A stretch of DNA of 7,944 nt from Treponema sp. (GTDB lineage: Bacteria; Spirochaetota; Spirochaetia; Treponematales; Treponemataceae): positions 1-7,944 of the forward strand of contig JAGARY010000319.1 in the NCBI GenBank assembly GCA_017622055.1, written 5' to 3'. Positions within the stretch are counted from its first letter, which is position 1. Each line of letters begins with the position of its first letter. The position numbers and the translations under genes are program-made. Shown here piece after piece: positions 1 to 5,044 of this stretch. The notes below the pieces were generated by a model, which saw only the letters and a list, made by a program, of their open reading frames with translations, was not told the DNA's origin and did not search any database.

Positions 1-331
1 CATCTATAGTGAGTGAATCTGTTGAATCTTCAATTGAGTTGTCTAATTCTATTTCTTCTGTTTGAACTCCGTTTGTAATGTTTGCAAGTTCATCATTAGT
101 TAAAGTTGAGTCATTATCATCAAAAATTTTATTTTTATCTGTATTAAATACATCATTATCTTTAAACATATCAGAAAAATCTGAATCTTCAAAAATATTT
201 GAATCATCTAAATCAGGTAAATCTGCAAAAGTATCATCATCTAGTGTTAAATCAATACTTTCTTCATTGTCTACATTGCGTTTTACCCAAACTCCATAAC
301 TATCAAGTTCTTTGTCTTTAGAATTATCCAT
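1..331 (-). CDS. Acidic hypothetical protein, N-terminal 110 residues (3' end outside window)
   Basis: The frame opens at ATG 331-329 and runs without a stop to the window edge, so only the N-terminus is visible. A GAGG Shine-Dalgarno at 343-340 lies 8 nt before the ATG and supports this start. The protein begins MDNSKDKELDSYGVWVK and then becomes extremely acidic: by my count 35 Asp/Glu against 7 Lys/Arg in 110 residues, mostly Asp, with many Ser, Thr and Asn. There is no signal peptide or membrane segment, so the visible part is probably cytoplasmic and disordered. A YGVWVK opening followed by an acidic tract and a 'TLTxDELANIT' stretch recalls conserved Treponema hypothetical proteins; this is from memory and no function is known to me. 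A structured domain may follow beyond the window. It diverges from the division/tsaC operon. Confidence 0.75.
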   Translation of the reverse strand, partial: MDNSKDKELDSYGVWVKRNVDNEESIDLTLDDDTFADLPDLDDSNIFEDSDFSDMFKDNDVFNTDKNKIFDDNDSTLTNDELANITNGVQTEEIELDNSIEDSTDSLTID

Positions 332-410
332 AACTTAGTCCTCACTATATAAGTATTCTACATCATTATCGGAGAAAATGCCATAAAATATTAGTTTTTT
401 TTTATTCTGA

Positions 411-435
411 TTTAGGGTTTAATACAAACCTTAAA
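411..435. repeat. Inverted repeat, 10-bp stem with 5-nt loop
   Basis: TTTAGGGTTT (411-420), loop AATAC, then AAACCTTAAA (426-435). The arms pair along 10 bp with a single G·T wobble. It lies in the divergent region between the acidic protein gene and the ftsB-like gene, just after a T9 run and 5 nt before a second, GC-rich hairpin. Its role is unknown; it may be part of one composite element with its neighbour. Confidence 0.6.
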
Positions 436-488
436 AACGGCCGAGTCAAGGGCTTGAACGAAGTGTCCCTTGACCGGACGTATTTTTT
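433..488. repeat. GC-rich palindrome with A5/T6 flanks, like a bidirectional terminator or REP element
   Basis: Outer arms CCG-A-GTCAAGGG (441-452) and CCCTTGAC-CGG (467-477) pair over 11 bp with one bulged A. Inside, CTT (453-455) and AAG (461-463) can extend the stem around a GAACG loop. The element is followed by T6 (483-488) on the plus strand and, after CCG, by T5 (complement of 433-437) on the minus strand, so it resembles an intrinsic terminator in both directions. It is by far the most GC-rich patch of this intergenic region. Yet it lies between two divergently transcribed starts, where no terminator is expected. TCAAG (446-450) could alternatively pair with CTTGA at 453-457, allowing two folds. 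It could be a dispersed repeat, a small-RNA terminator or a 5'-UTR attenuator. Confidence 0.65.
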
Positions 489-546
489 ACAATAATTTTA
501 TATTTTTGATTATTAAAATTGGTAAAAATGCCGATAATGAAGCATT

Positions 547-1044
547 ATGAAAAGAGTGAAGTATTTATTGCCTTTAATTGTTTGTACATTTGTTTACGTT
601 CTTGTTTCTATAACAGTTGGGCAAAGTAGTATAAATTGTTATCAAAATTTAAATTATCAAAAAAAATTAATTAGTAAACAGACTTCAAATCTTCAAAATA
701 TTAACAATGAATTAATCTTGGAATTAACTGCGTTAAAAAATGATAAAGATGTTATTGCTGCTTATGCCCGAAAATTGGATTATGTAAAAGAAGGTGAAAA
801 GCTTGTAAAAATTAATGGTCTAAAACCTGCTCAAACTTCATTATACGATACAGGATCTGTTATTAAACACGAAGAAACTAAATTTTTATCTGAAAAAATG
901 TGCAAGATTATTTCTGTTTTTTTTGGTATTTTATCTTTTATTTTAGTTTTTATGTTTGATACAAATAAAGATTTTTTATTAAAGAAAAAAGATAAAAAAT
1001 CCTTTGTAGCAGGAGTTCCGGTATATGATTTGCCACAAATCTGA
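547..1044 (+). CDS. FtsB/DivIC-like septum formation initiator protein
   Basis: This 165-residue protein has a transmembrane segment at about residues 5-25, a polar coiled-coil-like stretch at about 33-68, and then the ARKLDYVKEGE block (74-84), which matches the conserved end of the FtsB/DivIC family. Family members are bitopic proteins that link FtsL/FtsQ-type partners and help activate septal peptidoglycan synthesis. Unusually, it continues to a second hydrophobic segment (about 119-137) and a Lys-rich tail, so both ends would be cytoplasmic; typical FtsB is about 100 residues with one membrane span. There is no strong Shine-Dalgarno before the ATG, and a GATAAT box (533-538) lies only 8 nt upstream. 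Its last 20 nt overlap the tsaC start, so the two are probably one operon. The family call is confident; the exact paralogue is not. Confidence 0.8.
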   Translation: MKRVKYLLPLIVCTFVYVLVSITVGQSSINCYQNLNYQKKLISKQTSNLQNINNELILELTALKNDKDVIAAYARKLDYVKEGEKLVKINGLKPAQTSLYDTGSVIKHEETKFLSEKMCKIISVFFGILSFILVFMFDTNKDFLLKKKDKKSFVAGVPVYDLPQI

Positions 1045-1600
1045 TGATAATTCAGTTGAATTAGTAGCAGAATTTTTAAAAAATAATAAAGTTGTAATAA
1101 TTCCTACAGATACAGTTTATGGTTTTTCTGCAATTGCTTGTGCAGATTCAGTTCAAAATGCTAAAAATCAAGATAAAATTAGAAAAATAAAGGGGAGAAG
1201 TGAAACAAAACCTTTTATTCATCTTATTTCAAATCCCCAAGATATTTTTAAATATACTAATCAAAATATTTCAAATGAAATTTTAAATTTTTGGCCTGGT
1301 CCTCTAACTGTTATTGTTTCAAATAAATCTGATGAAAAACAAACAATTGCATTGCGTTGTCCAAATGATGATTGGCTTAGAAAAGTGATTTCTTTATGTG
1401 GTGATGCAATTTTTTCTACATCTGTAAATTTAAGTGGATGTGATGTTTTAGAAGATGAACAAAGTATAATAGAAACTTTTGGTAATAAAGCAGATTTAAT
1501 TGTTTTAGACGGCGATAAAAAGGGTGGTGTTCCTTCTACAATTGTAAAAATAAATGACAATTCTTTTGAAGTTATTCGTCAAGGTGCATTAAAAATTTAA
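1025..1600 (+). CDS. tsaC: L-threonylcarbamoyladenylate synthase (Sua5/YciO/YrdC family)
   Basis: The enzyme condenses threonine, bicarbonate and ATP to threonylcarbamoyl-AMP, the first step of universal t6A37 tRNA modification; TsaD and partners then transfer the group. The 191-residue length fits a single-domain TsaC without the extra Sua5 domain. Family motifs appear in order: PTDTVYG (27-33), KGRSETKPF (56-64), WPGPLT (90-95), ALRCPND (109-115), STSVNLSG (131-138) and GGVPSTIV (167-174). The basic Lys/Arg and Ser/Thr residues that line the nucleotide pocket are therefore present. ATG 1025 is supported by AGGAG at 1011-1015 with 9 nt spacing. The gene begins inside the last codons of the ftsB-like gene, which indicates translational coupling. 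It ends convergently with the secreted hypothetical gene, 17 bp away. Confidence 0.92.
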   Translation: MICHKSDDNSVELVAEFLKNNKVVIIPTDTVYGFSAIACADSVQNAKNQDKIRKIKGRSETKPFIHLISNPQDIFKYTNQNISNEILNFWPGPLTVIVSNKSDEKQTIALRCPNDDWLRKVISLCGDAIFSTSVNLSGCDVLEDEQSIIETFGNKADLIVLDGDKKGGVPSTIVKINDNSFEVIRQGALKI

Positions 1601-1609
1601 TTTTAAATT
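1591..1609 (-). terminator. Possible weak AT-only terminator for the smpB operon
   Basis: In the 17-bp convergent gap, AATTTAA (1594-1600) and TTAAATT (1603-1609) form an inverted repeat. Read on the minus strand it is followed by T5 (complement of 1591-1595). The stem has no G or C and the loop would be tiny, so any hairpin is weak. It is the only terminator-like structure at this junction, and nothing comparable serves the plus strand. Confidence 0.25.
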
Positions 1610-1617
1610 ATAAAATG

Positions 1618-2478
1618 TTAAGATTTTCTTGTCCAAATTACATCAATTTCAGATGGTGTTGCGTTGTTGTCTTCTGTTAATGAAAGTGTTTGTTTTGTGC
1701 CTGTTAGGGTATTGTTGTCTGTTAATGTTAAAGTCCATTGAATTGGTTTTGCATTTTTTGCTGCTAATAAAGCAACGTTTCTTGGTAACTCTGGAAAGAA
1801 AGATGCGTTTTGATTTCCTTGTTGTGTAATAATAATTTTGTTTGTTGAATTTTTTGCTTCTATTTTGATGTTTATGTTCATTGAAGCACCGTTGTTATAA
1901 ATAACAAAACCTCTGCCACTTCTCATTAAAACAACTTTGTTAACGTTTTTTTCTCCAAACCAAGTTCCTGCTAAAAAGTCAGTTGAAATTGAATTATTTA
2001 ACGGTGAAGTTTGCTGTTTCTGTGGTGTTGTTGTGTCCGATGGAGAAACGAGTGATAAAAGTGTTTCTTGAAGTGTTGATTTTTGTTCCATTAGGATTTT
2101 ATAAAATGATTCGTATTGTTTTTTTATAGCTTTTTCTGTAGTTGAATTTTGCAAATTAAAATTAGCGACCCAAGTTTCAGACTCCATTTGTTTGTTTATT
2201 TCAACAAAAAATGAAAAGGAATTACCAGAAAAATCATCTTTTTTTGGTGGTGTTGAAAATGTTGGTTCTGTTCTTTTATCTAAGATTGTGTAGTTTTGAA
2301 GTTCGCAAAGTTGAGTGTAGTATAAATCACTAATCATTTTTGCCATATTGGATTCTAAATTTGAAGCTTCAATTCCGTAATAATTAATTTCTATTATTTG
2401 ATCTGAGGTCTGTCCAAATAAATTGGTTGCAAAAAAAAGAGAAAAAATAATTTTTAATAAAAATCTTCTTTTCTTCAA
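1618..2478 (-). CDS. Secreted hypothetical protein, two-domain, downstream of smpB
   Basis: The 286-residue product starts at TTG (2478-2476), preceded by AGGA (2489-2486) with 7 nt spacing; the next codons, KKRR plus a hydrophobic stretch to about residue 22, form a classic signal peptide. There is no lipobox Cys near the cleavage region (NLFGQ), so the mature protein is probably periplasmic. Residues 23-143 form an alpha/beta-looking domain; its segment 'SDLYYTQLCELQNYTILDKR' vaguely recalls the N-terminal fold of CsgG/FlgO/LpoB-like proteins, which is speculative. A Pro/Thr/Ser/Gln linker (about 145-166) joins a beta-rich C-terminal domain opening FLAGTWFGEKNVNKVVLMRS. I do not recognise the function. 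It lies 38 nt after smpB on the same strand and is presumably cotranscribed. Confidence 0.85.
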   Translation of the reverse strand: MKKRRFLLKIIFSLFFATNLFGQTSDQIIEINYYGIEASNLESNMAKMISDLYYTQLCELQNYTILDKRTEPTFSTPPKKDDFSGNSFSFFVEINKQMESETWVANFNLQNSTTEKAIKKQYESFYKILMEQKSTLQETLLSLVSPSDTTTPQKQQTSPLNNSISTDFLAGTWFGEKNVNKVVLMRSGRGFVIYNNGASMNINIKIEAKNSTNKIIITQQGNQNASFFPELPRNVALLAAKNAKPIQWTLTLTDNNTLTGTKQTLSLTEDNNATPSEIDVIWTRKS

Positions 2479-2482
2479 GCTT

Positions 2483-2515
2483 AAATCCTATATTTTGAAT
2501 TCTCTTCTAGGATTT
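2483..2515 (-). promoter_or_regulatory. Hairpin sequestering the Shine-Dalgarno of the gene after smpB
   Basis: On the minus strand AAATCCTA (2515-2508) begins one nucleotide after the smpB stop codon and pairs perfectly over 8 bp with TAGGATTT (2490-2483), with a 17-nt loop between them. The right arm contains AGGA, the Shine-Dalgarno of the TTG-start downstream gene. If formed, the hairpin would hide that site. Ribosomes terminating on smpB could open it, giving translational coupling. The pairing is directly visible; regulation is inference. Confidence 0.5.
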
Positions 2516-2516
2516 T

Positions 2517-2981
2517 TTATCCTCGAATCCTTTTAGAGAATTCTCTTTGAATATCTCTGTCTATATCTCTATTTTTAATTGTCTCTCGTTTGTCAAAGTC
2601 TTTTTTACCTTTACAAACTCCCAACGTTACTTTTACTCTTCCTTTTTTTAAATAAAAATTTAATGGAATTAGAGTATATCCTTTTTCTTCAACTTTTCTT
2701 GTTAATCTTTTAATTTCTTCTTTATGTAGTAATAATTTTTTAGGTCTATCTGGAGAATGGTTAAAAATCGACGAGAAAAAGTATTCTGAAATGTGAAAAT
2801 TTTTTAGCCAAACTTCTCCGTTTATAATTTCGGCAAAACCATCAGGAAAAGAAATATTTCCGTTTTTAACAGATTTTACTTCTGTTCCTTGAAGTTCTAA
2901 ACCGCATTCGTAGGTGTCTTCTATTGAGTAATTAAATCTTGCTTTTCTGTTTTCTGCTATATATTTTCTATCGTTACCCAT
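2517..2981 (-). CDS. smpB: SsrA-binding protein SmpB
   Basis: SmpB binds the tRNA-like domain of tmRNA and brings it to stalled ribosomes for trans-translation. The 154-residue length is normal for the family. Diagnostic segments are ENRKARFNYSIEDTYECG (10-27), LQGTEVKSVKNG (30-41), the RPKKLLLHKEEI block (79-90), GYTLIPLNFYLKKGRVKV (101-118) and the GVCKGKKDFDKRE block (121-133), followed by a basic C-terminal tail of the type that enters the decoding centre. The ATG at 2981 gives the usual short N-terminal lead before the NRKARF motif. No Shine-Dalgarno precedes it; instead a consensus promoter ends 6 nt upstream. It is first in a two-gene minus-strand unit and diverges from lepB. The ssrA gene itself is not visible in this window. 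Confidence 0.96.
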   Translation of the reverse strand: MGNDRKYIAENRKARFNYSIEDTYECGLELQGTEVKSVKNGNISFPDGFAEIINGEVWLKNFHISEYFFSSIFNHSPDRPKKLLLHKEEIKRLTRKVEEKGYTLIPLNFYLKKGRVKVTLGVCKGKKDFDKRETIKNRDIDRDIQREFSKRIRG

Positions 2982-2987
2982 ACTATA

Positions 2988-3016
2988 ATTATAAGATATA
3001 CTGCTATTGCTTTCAA
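2988..3016 (-). promoter_or_regulatory. Sigma70-type promoter of smpB, predicted leaderless transcript
   Basis: On the minus strand TTGAAA (3016-3011), a 17-nt spacer and a perfect TATAAT (2993-2988) are followed by 6 nt and then the smpB ATG. With the usual distance from the -10 box to the start of transcription, the first transcribed base would be at or next to the A of the ATG. The absence of a Shine-Dalgarno agrees with a leaderless message. Confidence 0.65.
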
Positions 3017-3080
3017 GATATTAATAATAATCTAAAATAAATATTAATTAATTTTTTTATTGGATATTATTAAAAAATGA

Positions 3081-3107
3081 TTGTAAGTTAAATTGCTTTA
3101 TGATAAT
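3081..3107 (+). promoter_or_regulatory. Possible weak promoter of lepB-hemW
   Basis: TTGTAA (3081-3086) and GATAAT (3102-3107) are separated by 15 nt, slightly short. Transcription would start near 3114, about 20 nt before the lepB TTG and upstream of its GAGG ribosome binding site. A second box, TATAAT at 3113-3118, has no matching -35 and would start transcription inside the Shine-Dalgarno. The region is so AT-rich that chance matches are likely. Confidence 0.3.
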
Positions 3108-3133
3108 TTAATTATAATAAATGAGGTTGTGTT

Positions 3134-3832
3134 TTGTCAAAAATAGATAGTCAATTTTCTTTTGTTGTAAGAAAACAAAAAAATCTTAAAGTTTTTTTTA
3201 ATGTATTATTTGTAGTATTTTTAGTTTCTTTTGTAACTTTGTTATTAAATTTTGTAATTTTTCCTGTTAGACAAAAATCTATATCAATGACTCCAGATTT
3301 AGCAGAGAATTCTTTAGTTATGATGACAAAAATTAATCATAATTATGAAAGAGGGGATTTAATTTTAATAAAATCACAAAAAGAAAATTATTCGGAATCT
3401 TCCAATGTGGTGTTGGAATCACTTGTTAATTTTTTTACTGGACAACAACTATCTTTAGATCGCTCTTCTGATAATCCTGCTACAAATAAAAAAATAAGAA
3501 GAATTGTTGGAATGCCTGGAGATACTTTTTATATGCGAGATTATGTTTTGTATATAAAACCAAAAGGTGAAAAATATTTTTTAACAGAATTTGAAATTTC
3601 TCCAAAAAGTTATAATGTTACTTTTTTAATGCCTCCTTCTGATTGGGATTCATCGATTGGTGTTGCAGGTTCTTTTGAACAAATGACTTTAAAAGATGGT
3701 GAATATTTTGTTTTAAGTGATATGCGACTTTCTAGTGATGATTCAAGAATCTGGGGTGTTATTACAAAAGATGATATTGAAGGAAAAGCTTTGTTTTCTT
3801 ATTTTCCATTAAATAAAATTAAGTTTTTTTAG
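3134..3832 (+). CDS. lepB: Signal peptidase I (S26 family) with Arg at the catalytic Lys position
   Basis: The family consists of membrane-anchored serine proteases that remove signal peptides from exported proteins. The start is TTG at 3134, with GAGG (3123-3126) 7 nt upstream; a stop codon lies in frame just before it, and the nearby ATG 3121 is in another frame. A membrane anchor spans about residues 20-43. Box B is SISMTP (49-54), with S51 the expected nucleophile. Box D is RRIVGMPGD (122-130) and box E is SDMRLSSDDSRIWGVI (the usual GDNRxxSxDSR pattern). In gapless alignment on the GxPGD motif, the general-base Lys (E. coli K145) falls on R122; the nearest Lys residues are K119 and K120. 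Whether the enzyme is active therefore needs testing. The 232-residue length is normal. It is followed 19 nt later by hemW. Confidence 0.9.
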   Translation: MSKIDSQFSFVVRKQKNLKVFFNVLFVVFLVSFVTLLLNFVIFPVRQKSISMTPDLAENSLVMMTKINHNYERGDLILIKSQKENYSESSNVVLESLVNFFTGQQLSLDRSSDNPATNKKIRRIVGMPGDTFYMRDYVLYIKPKGEKYFLTEFEISPKSYNVTFLMPPSDWDSSIGVAGSFEQMTLKDGEYFVLSDMRLSSDDSRIWGVITKDDIEGKALFSYFPLNKIKFF

Positions 3833-3851
3833 TATAATTTTTTATTGTTAA

Positions 3852-5042
3852 ATGAATTTTTCTTTGTACATTCACATTCCATTTTGTGTCTCTAAATGTT
3901 TGTATTGTGATTTTTATAGTGTTCCAAAAAATAAAATTTTAGAGTCCTATGTGGACTCTGTTATTACTGAATTAAGTTTTAGACTAAATGAATATAAAAT
4001 AGATGGTGTTATAAATAAGCTTCAATCTGTGTATATTGGAGGAGGAACTCCGTCTCTTTTGACGAAAAATCAAATAAATAAACTTAATGATTTTTTTCTT
4101 TCAAAAAATGCTTTTACAGATGATTTTGAATTTACAATCGAAGTGAATCCTGATGATGTTTCAGAAAGTTTTATAGAATCTATAAATCAAACTTTAATTA
4201 ATCGTATTTCCTGTGGTTTGCAATCTATGAATGATGATGTTTTACAATTTGTAAAACGTCGTGGTTCTGTTTCTGATAATAGTCGTGCTTTAGATTTGTT
4301 AAAATCACAATGGAAAAAAAACTTTTCTGTTGATTTAATTTGTGGTCTGCCTGGCGAAAGTGAGGAATCCTTTTTTTCTGGCCTAAATACAATTTTAAAA
4401 TATATGCCAAATCATATTTCTATGTATTCATTGACAATTGAAGATTCAACTCCTTTGGGAAAAATGTTTAATTCTGGAAAAATTGAATATGATTTTGATT
4501 TTGCTGATAATCTTTGGTTAAAAGCAAAAGATTTTTTAGAAAAAAATGGGTACGACCAATATGAAGTTTCTAATTTTTCAAAAAAAGGATTTGAAAGTAA
4601 ACATAATTTATCATATTGGAATCATCAGTCTTATTTAGGTGTGGGCTCTGGAGCAACAGGAACTGTTTATAATGATGATGGATCTGGAATTAGATGGACT
4701 AATACACAAAATATTGAAAGATATATTAATTTTTGGCAGGAAAAATCAAATAGTTTTAATATTGAAAAAAATGATGATATTCAAGAATTAGAACAAATTG
4801 ATGTAGAAACTTCTAAAATTGAATTTTTTTTAATGGGATTACGAAAATTAAGTGGAATTACAACAAAAGAATATGAAAATATTTTTCACAAACCAATTGA
4901 TGATAAAATAATCAAAGTTTTTAAAAAATGGGAACAAAAAAGTCTCTGCAAAATACAAAATGAACATAACGATTCTGTTAGATATTCACTTGGAAAGAAT
5001 GGTATTTTGTTTTTAAATGCTTTTTTGGAAGAAATTGTTTAA
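3852..5042 (+). CDS. hemW: Radical SAM heme chaperone HemW (HemN-like)
   Basis: The [4Fe-4S] cluster motif is CVSKCLYC (C12, C16, C19) followed by D20-F21. True coproporphyrinogen dehydrogenase HemN has a fourth Cys, CxxxCxxCxC, so this is the HemW branch, which binds heme and passes it to respiratory proteins. Other family marks are IHIPF (7-11), GGGTP (63-67), EVNP (97-100), RISCGLQS (118-125), DLICGLPGES (161-170) and the HemW motif HNLSYW (251-256), then a C-terminal winged-helix-like region. Length is 396 residues, as expected. The ATG follows the lepB stop by 19 nt with no recognisable Shine-Dalgarno, so initiation is weak or relies on readthrough from lepB. Its stop is only 2 bp from the convergent histidine kinase stop. 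Databases often mislabel such proteins as coproporphyrinogen oxidase. Confidence 0.92.
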   Translation: MNFSLYIHIPFCVSKCLYCDFYSVPKNKILESYVDSVITELSFRLNEYKIDGVINKLQSVYIGGGTPSLLTKNQINKLNDFFLSKNAFTDDFEFTIEVNPDDVSESFIESINQTLINRISCGLQSMNDDVLQFVKRRGSVSDNSRALDLLKSQWKKNFSVDLICGLPGESEESFFSGLNTILKYMPNHISMYSLTIEDSTPLGKMFNSGKIEYDFDFADNLWLKAKDFLEKNGYDQYEVSNFSKKGFESKHNLSYWNHQSYLGVGSGATGTVYNDDGSGIRWTNTQNIERYINFWQEKSNSFNIEKNDDIQELEQIDVETSKIEFFLMGLRKLSGITTKEYENIFHKPIDDKIIKVFKKWEQKSLCKIQNEHNDSVRYSLGKNGILFLNAFLEEIV

Positions 5043-5044
5043 TT

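Noticed and set aside
78..299. Plus-strand open frame of 73 residues rich in Ser, Leu and Lys.
   Set aside because: It is antisense to the acidic protein gene, whose Asp/Glu codons read in reverse give this composition; no ribosome binding site or family resemblance.
470..498. TTGACC with TAATTT 17 nt downstream as promoter of the ftsB-like gene.
   Set aside because: The -10 matches only three of six consensus bases and the -35 lies within the hairpin arm, so it may simply reflect the palindrome.
1261..1560. Minus-strand frame of 99 residues inside tsaC.
   Set aside because: It is antisense to a well-conserved gene and shows no domain or ribosome binding site.
3121..3150. A nine-codon open frame starting ATG at 3121, overlapping the lepB start in another frame.
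   Set aside because: Its ATG has no Shine-Dalgarno of its own, the frame contains the lepB ribosome binding site, and it is too short to separate from chance in AT-rich DNA.
3833..3838. TATAAT between lepB and hemW as an internal hemW promoter.
   Set aside because: No acceptable -35 lies 15-19 nt upstream, and TATAAT is common by chance at this base composition.
3852..5042. Naming the radical SAM gene hemN (coproporphyrinogen III dehydrogenase).
   Set aside because: The cluster motif lacks the fourth cysteine of true HemN and the HNLSYW motif is typical of HemW.
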